A stretch of DNA of 64,000 nucleotides, from assembly GCF_002102395.1 (NCBI RefSeq), contig NZ_LQPZ01000013.1, forward strand, positions 1 through 64,000. The letters run 5' to 3'. Both the position numbers and the translations under genes were made by a program. This stretch comes from Mycolicibacillus trivialis. GTDB lineage: Bacteria > Actinomycetota > Actinomycetes > Mycobacteriales > Mycobacteriaceae. Shown here one piece after another: positions 1-7,347 of this stretch. Position 1 is the stretch's first letter. Each line of letters opens with the position of its first letter. The notes below the pieces were generated by a model. The model did no database searches, had not been told where the DNA came from, and saw only the letters and a program-made list of their open reading frames with translations.

Positions 1-869
1 GGGCTTGTGGTGGGGGAGGGTGTCGGGGTTGCAAGATTCTGACTCGCACCTTGTAGCGTCGGCAGCGTCGGATCATTAGTGACAAGCGTGATATCAGTTT
101 GTGGTTCAAGAATTTGGCTTGCGCCTTGCAAAGTCCTTGATGGACTGGTTCCTAGAAGTGGTGAACTAACGACGGCAGGGGTATCGATTTGACTTGCTGG
201 TCCGAACCGAGTGTCTGGATCGGTGGGCAGCGGGCTTTCTGGGTGCATCGGGCTCGTCAATTTACTTGTTATACGCTGGCGCACTTCCTCGACGCCAAGG
301 GTATTGAACAACGAACTCGGATCGAAGCCATGTTGTTTGGAAAATTGGCGAGCCGTTAGTTCCATATTTTGCCCAGTAAAAATAGTTTGAATTACATCTA
401 GGATTCCATCTGCGCAACTAGCCGCTTTAACGGCCGCCGCTGCTTGAGAATACATGACCACATCTGAGATTTGTACTACCTTTTCCGGAAATGGCAGTTT
501 TGATGATTGTATTTTATGAATCTGTTCGTTTCCAGACGTTGCGATCGCAGCAAGCTCTTCTTGTAGATTTGATGCTAACGCATGGGCGGAATCGTAACCT
601 GCTCTCTTGGTTCCGTTTGCCTCCGCCGTGTCTCGTGCAGCTTGGATACCTCGCGCGAACTCCATTCTCAAACTGTCGGCCGTAGTCCCTGCCTGATTGG
701 CTAGTGGATCGACCATGATTTGTTGAAGTTGGTCGCTATATCGTGTGAAAAGGGATTCGATATTGGCGCGACTCGCGGATGCTGTCTGCATAGTTGATAG
801 CGCCATATCGCTCGGCCAATGAGCACCGATCAATAACTCGGTGAAATCTCCTTCGGGCAGGTTCGTCAT
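1..869 (-). CDS. Large AT-rich putative exported protein, C-terminus beyond window
   Basis: I read an uninterrupted frame of 289 codons from an ATG at 869 down to base 1, so the gene continues off the left edge. The start overlaps the stop of the upstream gene as ATGA, which fixes it. The N-terminal ~120 residues look helical and open with a GAHWPSD motif near residue 15, reminiscent of the WXG/PPE-like N-termini of type VII secretion substrates (inference). From about residue 215 the protein is Pro/Ser/Thr-rich and holds the heptad TLQGASQ twice. Codons such as TTA, ATA, AAA and CAA are frequent, unlike the rest of the window, which points to recent transfer. Function is unknown; a polymorphic-toxin-like protein is possible because such proteins carry their effector domain at the unseen C-terminus. 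Confidence 0.75.
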   Translation of the reverse strand, partial: MTNLPEGDFTELLIGAHWPSDMALSTMQTASASRANIESLFTRYSDQLQQIMVDPLANQAGTTADSLRMEFARGIQAARDTAEANGTKRAGYDSAHALASNLQEELAAIATSGNEQIHKIQSSKLPFPEKVVQISDVVMYSQAAAAVKAASCADGILDVIQTIFTGQNMELTARQFSKQHGFDPSSLFNTLGVEEVRQRITSKLTSPMHPESPLPTDPDTRFGPASQIDTPAVVSSPLLGTSPSRTLQGASQILEPQTDITLVTNDPTLPTLQGASQNLATPTPSPTTS

Positions 870-1426
870 CCGCAGATATCTTCCACTTTTTGGAATGCCA
901 GTTCACCTTCGTCTAGAAGGTGCGCTAAGGTGGGGTTTTCGTCCTTGCCGCCCGCTAGGTAGTTCGCTGCCAAGTCAAGCAGTATTGCCGATAGACTCTC
1001 GATATCCTCTGTCAGTTCGGTTGGAGTAGCTGGAGTCAGGCTAAAACGTAAATACCAACCACCTGCGTTTATTGATAGGCGAGCATTAGCTGCCTGTGCT
1101 TCGGCCATCGTCGCTTCGGTGCTGATCCCTCCCTGTTCTCCGCCGCCGGTCTGGAGCCTGACTCCGCGCTGAACCAACTCGAACGCTGCACACGCCCGCT
1201 CTTTAGCTGCTTCGACCTGCTGTTCGGTGAATACCGGTTCTTGCGCCGGCGGTGGGGGAGCGGGCCGAAACCAGCCGAGGATGCCGACGGCGAGGGCAGC
1301 GGTGGCGACCGTGAGTGCGGCACCGCCAAGCCAACTCGGCGACGAGCGTGGAGGATTTGGCGGTGTCGGAGGCCAGAACGGCGCCGCCGGAGTTGGAGGA
1401 AGCCCCCGCGGGGGCGTGTCCGCCAT
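866..1426 (-). CDS. Small single-pass membrane protein paired with the large left-edge protein
   Basis: The product is 186 residues. A proline-rich cytoplasmic N-terminus (residues 1-32, many Pro and Trp) is followed by one membrane helix at about 33-53, a second proline-rich stretch with the sequence RPAPPPPAQEP, and a mostly helical outer domain ending in Cys-Gly. Helices containing an ERACAAFELVQ-type segment recall a mycobacterial family of small membrane proteins encoded beside large exported proteins; this is recognition from memory. The ATG at 1426 was chosen because the membrane helix then sits near the N-terminus. The stop overlaps the next ATG, so the two genes are co-translated. 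Codon use is intermediate between the left-edge gene and the rest of the window. Function unknown. Confidence 0.7.
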   Translation of the reverse strand: MADTPPRGLPPTPAAPFWPPTPPNPPRSSPSWLGGAALTVATAALAVGILGWFRPAPPPPAQEPVFTEQQVEAAKERACAAFELVQRGVRLQTGGGEQGGISTEATMAEAQAANARLSINAGGWYLRFSLTPATPTELTEDIESLSAILLDLAANYLAGGKDENPTLAHLLDEGELAFQKVEDICG

Positions 1427-1556
1427 TGGTTGATCGTAACGCTGATCGGGCGATCCGGTATTCACTCGAGCGGCGGTTGATCGCAACGGTCGCGTGACCC
1501 GATTGTCGCTGAACCTTGACTTGACCCTTAGCTTTCGGGGCGGCGACGATGGCTGT

Positions 1557-2216
1557 GTGCGCCGACTGTTTGCCTTGCTGTGCGCGGCCGTCTGTGCCGT
1601 CGCGGTAACGCTCCTGGTCGCGCCGGGCAGTGCGGCAGTCGTCAACCCGTGGTTCGCCAACTCCGTCGGCAACGCCACCCAGGTGGTCTCGGTGGTAGGG
1701 GTAGGCGGCTCGAACGCGAAGATGGATGTCTACCAGCGGGGAAGAACTGGTTGGCAGGCGATCGGCGCGGGGATCCCCACCTTCGTCGGGTCGGCGGGAA
1801 TGGCGCCGAAAGCCAAGAGCGGCTACCCGGCCACGCCTATGGGCGTCTACACCCTCGACTACGCCTTCGGCACCGCACCCAACCCGGGGACCAACCTGCG
1901 CTACGTCCAAGTGGGACCGAACCACTGGTGGAGTGGCGACGACAACAGTCCCTCGACGTTCAACACCATGCAGGTCTGCCAGCAAGCGCAGTGCCCGTTC
2001 AACACCTCCGCGAGTGAGAACCTCGATATCCCGCAGTACAAACATGCGGTGGTCATGGGTGTGAACAAGTCGCGCACCCCCGGGGACGGGTCCGCGTTCT
2101 TCTTCCACACCACCGACGGAAATCCGACGGAGGGGTGCGTGGCGATCGACGACAACACCCTGGTGAAGATCATCCAATGGCTGCGCCCCGGCGCGGTGAT
2201 CGCGATCGCCAAGTAG
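1557..2216 (+). CDS. Exported L,D-transpeptidase (YkuD-like) domain protein
   Basis: The product is about 219 residues if the GTG at 1557 is the start; this places the signal peptide (VRRLFALLCAAVCAVAV, then cleavage near GSAA) at the N-terminus. A GTG at 1494 in the same frame would add 21 residues of non-signal sequence and is less likely. The C-terminal half carries His184 in an FFHTTDG segment and Cys194 in PTEGCVAI, which match the HxxG...[ST]xGC active site of YkuD L,D-transpeptidases that cross-link peptidoglycan or attach proteins to it. No Ig-like domains of the classical mycobacterial Ldt enzymes are visible, so it belongs to the short exported class. It stands alone, divergent from the foreign-looking pair. 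Confidence 0.8.
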   Translation: MRRLFALLCAAVCAVAVTLLVAPGSAAVVNPWFANSVGNATQVVSVVGVGGSNAKMDVYQRGRTGWQAIGAGIPTFVGSAGMAPKAKSGYPATPMGVYTLDYAFGTAPNPGTNLRYVQVGPNHWWSGDDNSPSTFNTMQVCQQAQCPFNTSASENLDIPQYKHAVVMGVNKSRTPGDGSAFFFHTTDGNPTEGCVAIDDNTLVKIIQWLRPGAVIAIAK

Positions 2217-2310
2217 CGCCTGGCGATTCTCCACAACCACCTCCGGGGTGAATGGCTCCCCGGCCACCGCGCTGTTATCCCTGATCCATCGCGGTGGAAG
2301 GGGGTCGGCG

Positions 2311-2619
2311 ATGACCGTGGAGATCCGACTGGAAGACGCCATCTGCTCCGCTGACCGTACTCGCGGCCAATGCGACGACCTGGCTTTCGCGCACATGCTG
2401 TCCGACAGCAGAATCGAGTCGGCACAGATCCGATGGGTCGATAGTTCGGCAGCGGCGATAGCGGCCAAACTCGATGCGTGGCGCCGCACGACGGACGCCT
2501 TGCTGACTCGACTCGCCGACCATGCACAGGGGCTGCACAACATTGCTGACCTGGTCGCGGCGACGGAAGTGGCTCGCGCGCAGGAGTTCGCACGGTGCAC
2601 AGGTGAACCACGATGCTGA
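2311..2619 (+). CDS. WXG100-like small helical protein of the DUF1023 module
   Basis: The 102-residue product is predicted to be mostly helical with a central RWVDSSAAAIAAKL segment, similar in size and layout to WXG100-type proteins although the WXG turn itself is not clear. ATG 2311 is preceded by a strong GGAAGGGGG Shine-Dalgarno sequence six bases away, so this start is preferred over upstream in-frame codons. The gene overlaps the next by seven bases. In M. tuberculosis the comparable order is Rv2078-Rv2079-lppJ, and a paralogous set is Rv0964c-Rv0963c-lprP; I place this gene as the Rv2078 equivalent by position and size. Secretion has not been shown and is inference. Confidence 0.7.
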   Translation: MTVEIRLEDAICSADRTRGQCDDLAFAHMLSDSRIESAQIRWVDSSAAAIAAKLDAWRRTTDALLTRLADHAQGLHNIADLVAATEVARAQEFARCTGEPRC

Positions 2620-4247
2620 CCGTTGCGGACATTCAGCGTTGGGATGCCGACGCGGTGCGCGAGGTGTTTCATGCGGCCACCGCGCGGGCGGACGTGACGC
2701 GCACGGTCTCTCGGGAGCTCAGTTCCCTTGAGGTATTCCAAACCTGGGGTGGAGAAGCCGCAGATGCCGCTAGACACGCCAACGCCGTACTACGGCAAGA
2801 TCTCGACGCCCACGGTGTCGAGGCGGTCACCGTCGCCCGGGCGGCAGCCCGAGCTGCGACCGGGATCGAGGAGATCCAGCGCGAGCTCACCGCGTTGGAA
2901 GCGCAAGCGCGGATTCGACGCTTGGCGATCGACCCGTACGCGGACCTGGTGGTCCCGGCAGCCGGCCACGGGATCGCGGTGCCGCTCTCGACCGTCAGGC
3001 TGCAACTTCAAGTCCTACTCAACGGGCTCCTCGAACGCGCGAATTCGGTCAACACCGAGTTGGCCGCCGCGATCGACATGGCAGACGGCGACCGGCCGAT
3101 CGCTCCGGGACCGCATGATCAGCGCCCGGACATCCAGTCGGCGCTGGCGGCGCCCCCGCCTTCCGATCCCCAACAGTTCCACGCGCTGTGGCAAGCGCTG
3201 ACCGCCGAAGAAAAGGACTGGCTGTACGAGCAGTATCACGACATCGGCAACCACGCCGGAATGGAATTCGTCGACAAGGACCACTACAACCGCCGGCACC
3301 TCGACGAGCTGATCGATGCCGCCCGGACCGAACGAGACCGCCTCGGGGCTGAGCATCCGGACTGGGTCGACACGCCACCGCCGCGCCGGCGCGACGGAAG
3401 GCTTCCCATGGACTGGCTGCTGTGGAACGCGAAATGGCGCCAAGCGGAGCACGATCTCGCCGGTTACCAGGCGGTGCACGACGGATTGGACAGCGACGGC
3501 GGCGTCCCTCACCTTCTGGGATGGATCGATGACCAGGGTCATGCCGCGATGTCCATCGGCGATCCCGATCATGCCAAGCGCAACGCGCTCTTCGTTCCGG
3601 GTACCGCGCAAGACCTCAGCCGCTGGCGCTTCAGCGAGGACAAGGCGAAGGCGATGTTCAAGGCGGCACATGACGCGGACCGCCGACTGACCCCGGCCGA
3701 CGTCGCGGTGACCACCTGGATGGGGTACGACCGCCCGATGAACCTGCTGGAGGCCGCCGTACCCGACCGAGCCCGCTCCGGCGCGGACCCGCTGGGACGT
3801 TTCGAAGAAGGGATGCGAGCCTCGCACACCGGCCCACGTGCGGTCGATACCGTCATCGGCCACAGCTACGGTGCGGTCGTACTCGGCGCCTCAGCTGCGG
3901 AGGGCCACCATCTTTCCGCAGACCGTGTCGTGGCCGTCGGCGCGCCGGGCATGCTGGTGGACCGAGCTCGCGATCTCGACCTCGATCCGGGCGGCAAGGT
4001 GTACGCGATGCGCGCGCAGAACGACATCATCCGCTGGGCAGCCGGCGGGCTCGGGCTGGGGATCTACCCGCCCGACAACCCGGTTTTCGGGGCTACCGTC
4101 CTGGCTGCCGACCCGGGACCCACCGTCGCCGGAATCTTCCCCTCCGTTGACGCGCACAGCAGCTACTGGAACCCTGGGAATATCGCGCTGGCCAACCTGG
4201 GTGCGGTCATCGCCGGAGTTGAACCGCCACGGATCGAGCACCGATGA
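2613..4247 (+). CDS. DUF1023 alpha/beta-hydrolase with helical N-terminal domain
   Basis: The product is 544 residues. Residues 1-170 are helical with a FQTWGGEAA segment near residue 42, a WXG-like turn, so the N-terminus may pair with the small upstream protein. The C-terminal ~350 residues form a DUF1023 alpha/beta-hydrolase; the nucleophile elbow is GHSYG with Ser418, and a late DAHSSYW segment supplies a plausible catalytic His. The substrate is unknown; members of this family are annotated only as hydrolases. It overlaps its upstream neighbour by 7 nt and the lipoprotein gene downstream by ATGA, so the three genes form one translational unit. It is shorter than Rv2079 (about 656 residues, from memory). 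Confidence 0.82.
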   Translation: MLTVADIQRWDADAVREVFHAATARADVTRTVSRELSSLEVFQTWGGEAADAARHANAVLRQDLDAHGVEAVTVARAAARAATGIEEIQRELTALEAQARIRRLAIDPYADLVVPAAGHGIAVPLSTVRLQLQVLLNGLLERANSVNTELAAAIDMADGDRPIAPGPHDQRPDIQSALAAPPPSDPQQFHALWQALTAEEKDWLYEQYHDIGNHAGMEFVDKDHYNRRHLDELIDAARTERDRLGAEHPDWVDTPPPRRRDGRLPMDWLLWNAKWRQAEHDLAGYQAVHDGLDSDGGVPHLLGWIDDQGHAAMSIGDPDHAKRNALFVPGTAQDLSRWRFSEDKAKAMFKAAHDADRRLTPADVAVTTWMGYDRPMNLLEAAVPDRARSGADPLGRFEEGMRASHTGPRAVDTVIGHSYGAVVLGASAAEGHHLSADRVVAVGAPGMLVDRARDLDLDPGGKVYAMRAQNDIIRWAAGGLGLGIYPPDNPVFGATVLAADPGPTVAGIFPSVDAHSSYWNPGNIALANLGAVIAGVEPPRIEHR

Positions 4248-4846
4248 CCCGCTCACCCGCGCCGAGCACGAGGGGCCGCTCGCTGGTGGCGGTCGCGATC
4301 GTCGCAGCGTTGGTCGGCGCCTGCAGCGGTCAGCACTCCGCCGATCAGGGAGGACCACCGATGACCGCCGTTCCGCCGCCACCCGGATGGGAGATCCGGC
4401 CGGAGATCCCCGCCAGCCAGCAGCAGGCGCAGGACACCGTGCTGGGGTATCTGAAGAAGACGTTGTGGGAACTGCCGCCGGGCACTGCGTTCGACGGCAC
4501 GCCGTACCCGGGCTCGAGCAACGTGCCGTGTAGCGATGACACGTTCGACGTACCGGAGAACCAGTTCTACGACATGCGGCAGGTGTTGTTCCCGCCGGAT
4601 ACGGATCTACCGACGATGATGGTGCAGATCGAAGAGATCTGGACGGGATGGGGTTGGCACGTCGTGGAGCGCGGCGAATTCCGCAAACCCAACCGGTTCG
4701 GCTACGGGCCGGACGGCTACTCGCTGCAGATCGTCGCCTCCAACCCGCCGGGGTATCCACCGACGATCATCGGAAGCGCACCGTGTTTCCCCGGCGAACT
4801 GGCCCGCTGGGACATCCCGGTGCCCCCCGTTTTGACCGTGGATTAA
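4244..4846 (+). CDS. Lipoprotein of the DUF1023 module (LppJ/LprP-like)
   Basis: The 200-residue product begins with a basic n-region, a hydrophobic helix VAVAIVAALV and the lipobox LVGAC with Cys27, so it is predicted to be lipid-anchored on the outer face of the membrane. The mature part has a Pro-rich linker and then a compact domain with two further cysteines (NVPCSDD and APCFPG) that may form a disulphide. By order behind a WXG-like and a DUF1023 gene it corresponds to LppJ (Rv2080) or LprP (Rv0962c). The start overlaps the hydrolase stop as ATGA. Its stop is part of a TTAA shared with the stop of the convergent gene. Confidence 0.8.
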   Translation: MTRSPAPSTRGRSLVAVAIVAALVGACSGQHSADQGGPPMTAVPPPPGWEIRPEIPASQQQAQDTVLGYLKKTLWELPPGTAFDGTPYPGSSNVPCSDDTFDVPENQFYDMRQVLFPPDTDLPTMMVQIEEIWTGWGWHVVERGEFRKPNRFGYGPDGYSLQIVASNPPGYPPTIIGSAPCFPGELARWDIPVPPVLTVD

Positions 4847-5310
4847 TCTGCCAGCGCGGCACCCGGTTTCACCGAAAACCCGATACTGGCCAAGGACATC
4901 GTCGCCTCGTAGGTCCGGTCGTATCCGGTTGCGGCGATCCGCCAGCCGGCATCGGTGCGGCGGTAGCGATCACGGTAGAACGCGGCGCCGATGAGCATGA
5001 AATCGAAGTCGGCGACGATGACGCGGTCCTGGAGGTACCACACCCCGGTCGCCTCGTCACCGCTCACGGCGATCTCCGGATGATCGACGCGGTGTTCGGT
5101 GATGATCGTCGACCCGAGCGTCGAACTCATGTAGCTCACCAAGTCGGAGCGGTTGGTGAAGTGCAGCGACTCACCCTGGGAAGCGCCGTAGTCGGCGATG
5201 ACGTCGTCGGTCAGGGTCGCGGCGAAGTCGTCCCAGTGCTTGGTGTCCAACGCTCGCAGGTAGCGGTACTTGACTTGCTTGATCGCTGCGATGTCATCGG
5301 TCTCGGCCAT
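4843..5310 (-). CDS. SnoaL/NTF2-like protein
   Basis: The 155-residue product has the usual NTF2-like start, an amphipathic helix with IKQVKYRYLRALDTKHWDDF, and alternating strands with VWYLQDRV and FYRDRYRRTDAGWRIA. This fold is used by small dehydratases, isomerases and ketosteroid isomerase-like enzymes, but the catalytic identity cannot be read here. ATG 5310 puts the conserved helix at the N-terminus. The gene begins about 20 bp downstream of the TetR stop on the same strand, so the two could share a transcript. It converges on the lipoprotein gene, sharing the TTAA stop palindrome. Confidence 0.75.
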   Translation of the reverse strand: MAETDDIAAIKQVKYRYLRALDTKHWDDFAATLTDDVIADYGASQGESLHFTNRSDLVSYMSSTLGSTIITEHRVDHPEIAVSGDEATGVWYLQDRVIVADFDFMLIGAAFYRDRYRRTDAGWRIAATGYDRTYEATMSLASIGFSVKPGAALAD

Positions 5311-5330
5311 GGCCCATTGCAACACACCGG

Positions 5331-5957
5331 TCAGCGCTGAAGATAGTGCGTCACCATGTCGATCAATGTCCGGCGCTCCCGCTCCCAGTCCACCGGTGTG
5401 CCGATCAGCATCTGCGCGAAGATCACACCCCGTAACGCCGCCCAGACCACCTCGGCCACACCGGCGTTGGCCGGTCCGTCGGAGATGAGTCGGCCGAGTT
5501 GGCCGATCGCGGAGTTCATTTCCAACAGATGTCGACGCGACTTGTCGCCGAGACTGCCGCGAGTGGCGCGCAGAATCTCGAAGGCGGCCAACGAGGTCGG
5601 ACTGCTGTAGCAGTGCCACGCCGTGTCGACGACGACCTCGATGCGCTCTCGCGGTGGAAGCGCCCCTACTTCGATCGCGTTCAAGCTATCCAGGAGTTTG
5701 GCCACCCCGTCGTCGACAACGGCCATCAACAACCCGTTGCGGTCGCCGAAGTGGTATTGGATGACCCCCCAGGTCACGCCGGCACGTTCGGCGACGTGCT
5801 TGGCGGTGGCCGCGGCGAAACCCTCCTCGACCACGCAGCGCACGGTCTCGTCGATGATGCGCGCCCGCGTCTCGTCCCCGCGCCTGCGTGGCGCGCTGGT
5901 CCGGCGGGTGGGGGCACCCCTGCGGTTGGCCTTCGGGCCAGCGGTCATCGACATCAT
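5331..5957 (-). CDS. TetR-family transcriptional regulator
   Basis: The product is 208 residues from ATG 5957 (205 from an in-frame ATG at 5948). After a basic N-terminal arm, residues about 28-73 form the TetR DNA-binding domain with the helix-turn-helix TAKHVAERAG-VTWGVIQYHFG. The C-terminal ligand domain shows a W-x-x-LRGVIFAQ helix common in TetR proteins acting on lipid-like ligands, though the ligand is unknown. It is divergent from the gene at 5982, with only 24 bp between ATGs, and an inverted repeat lies in that gap, so it probably represses both itself and its neighbour. Confidence 0.85.
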   Translation of the reverse strand: MMSMTAGPKANRRGAPTRRTSAPRRRGDETRARIIDETVRCVVEEGFAAATAKHVAERAGVTWGVIQYHFGDRNGLLMAVVDDGVAKLLDSLNAIEVGALPPRERIEVVVDTAWHCYSSPTSLAAFEILRATRGSLGDKSRRHLLEMNSAIGQLGRLISDGPANAGVAEVVWAALRGVIFAQMLIGTPVDWERERRTLIDMVTHYLQR

Positions 5958-5966
5958 TGACTTTAT

Positions 5967-5986
5967 AACATAGAGGCAACTATGTT
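5967..5986. promoter_or_regulatory. Likely TetR operator (inverted repeat)
   Basis: AACATAG and CTATGTT form a perfect 7-bp inverted repeat around a 6-bp spacer. The right arm contains the ATG of the gene at 5982, so a bound TetR would block translation-start DNA and the divergent promoter together. That AACATAG-N6-CTATGTT is bound by the adjacent regulator is inference from position and symmetry. Confidence 0.6.
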
Positions 5987-7223
5987 TTCTGATGTGACGA
6001 AATCTCGCTATGCCTCGCTCACCCGCGACGAACTGACCACACTGCTGCCGGAACTGCTGCTGATCGGCCACATGATCGACCGCTCCGGGATGGCTTGGTG
6101 CATCCAGGCGTTCGGCCGCGAACAGATGGAACAGATCGCCATCGAGGAATGGGCCGGCGCGAGCCCGATCTACACCAAACGGATGCAGCGGGCCCTGAAC
6201 TTCGAGGGCAACGACGTCCCGACGATCTTCAAGGGACTGCAATTCGACATCGGTTCGCCACCGCAGTTCATGGATTTCCGGTTCATCATCCACAACCGCT
6301 GGGACGGCGAGTTCTACCTCAACAGCTGCGGCGCCCTGCTCGACGTCGAACCGCTCGGCGAGGACTTCGTCCACGGCATGTGCCACACGATCGAGGACCC
6401 GACCTTCGACGCGACCGCCGTCGCCACCAACCCGAAGGCGCAGATGCGGCCGATCCACCGGCCGCCGCGCCAACCCGCCGACGAATACCCGCACTGCGCC
6501 TGGACGGTCAAGATTGACGAGTCCTACCCTGAGGCGCAAGGGATTCCGGCGTTGGAAATCGTCGGCCGGTCCCGCGCCGCCAACTGGGAACTGCCCCGTA
6601 TCGACCCCGACGACGAGGGTTTGGCCGAATACACCGGGCCACTGCTCTCCGACGTCGACTTCGGTGTCTTCTCGCACTCGGCTCTGGTGCGCCTCGCCGA
6701 CGAGGTCTGCCTGCAGATGCACCTGCTGTATCTGTCTTTCGCGATCGCGGTGCGAGCCCGCGCCGAGCATGACGATGACCTTGCCGTCTCGGTGGGCACC
6801 CGCCAACTCATCGGGCTGGCGGGCCTGGGCGCCGGACGATTGCACCGCGCGTTGGACCTGCCGGGCGGGGTCGAAGGCGCCCTCCGGTTGTTCGAACTGC
6901 ACCCACTGTTCAACCCGGCCGGGTACGTCGAGGCGGAATTCGCCGACGGACGTATCCACCTCCGCCCGTCGCCGGCCCACGAGGACGGCGCCTGGGTCGC
7001 GCTGTGTCACCCCGGGTCGGTGCAACCGCTCCAAGCCATCGCCACGGCGGTCGACCCCCATCTGCGCGTCGAGGTCACCGGCACCGACACCGACTGGACC
7101 GCCGAACTGGTGCACACCGAGGAGCCGATCGCCGAGCTGCCGGAGGTCTCGGTGGCGAAGGTCAGCGGCGGTGCGACCTTCCAGTTCCGCCCCCGGCGGT
7201 CCTTGCCGTTGACGGTGGCGTGA
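5982..7223 (+). CDS. Uncharacterised ~413-residue protein divergent from TetR
   Basis: I do not recognise a family with confidence. The product is 413 residues, soluble, with no signal peptide or membrane helix. The N-terminal half has many aromatic residues (FRFIIHNRWDGEFYLNSCGAL) and a HGMCHTIEDPTFDA segment whose Cys and His could be catalytic; this distantly recalls L-2-amino-thiazoline-4-carboxylate hydrolase-like proteins, but that is speculation. The C-terminal half alternates strands and helices. The start at 5982 has AGAGG five bases upstream and lies inside the inverted repeat thought to be the TetR operator, so the gene is likely induced by a ligand of that regulator. Confidence 0.7.
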   Translation: MFSDVTKSRYASLTRDELTTLLPELLLIGHMIDRSGMAWCIQAFGREQMEQIAIEEWAGASPIYTKRMQRALNFEGNDVPTIFKGLQFDIGSPPQFMDFRFIIHNRWDGEFYLNSCGALLDVEPLGEDFVHGMCHTIEDPTFDATAVATNPKAQMRPIHRPPRQPADEYPHCAWTVKIDESYPEAQGIPALEIVGRSRAANWELPRIDPDDEGLAEYTGPLLSDVDFGVFSHSALVRLADEVCLQMHLLYLSFAIAVRARAEHDDDLAVSVGTRQLIGLAGLGAGRLHRALDLPGGVEGALRLFELHPLFNPAGYVEAEFADGRIHLRPSPAHEDGAWVALCHPGSVQPLQAIATAVDPHLRVEVTGTDTDWTAELVHTEEPIAELPEVSVAKVSGGATFQFRPRRSLPLTVA

Positions 7224-7347
7224 ATTTCGTTGGGTAACCGGTCGATAACCGGACGGTCCCATTCGATAACGACGAACGGCTGACGACACCTACAGCCGTT
7301 ATCGTGGGTGGCTGCCCACCCGAACGTCGATGCAAGGTGTGCGATTG

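Noticed and set aside
5958..7289. Upstream extension of the TetR frame antisense to the 5982 gene
   Set aside because: The extension is a shadow; the TetR domain begins after the ATG at 5957.
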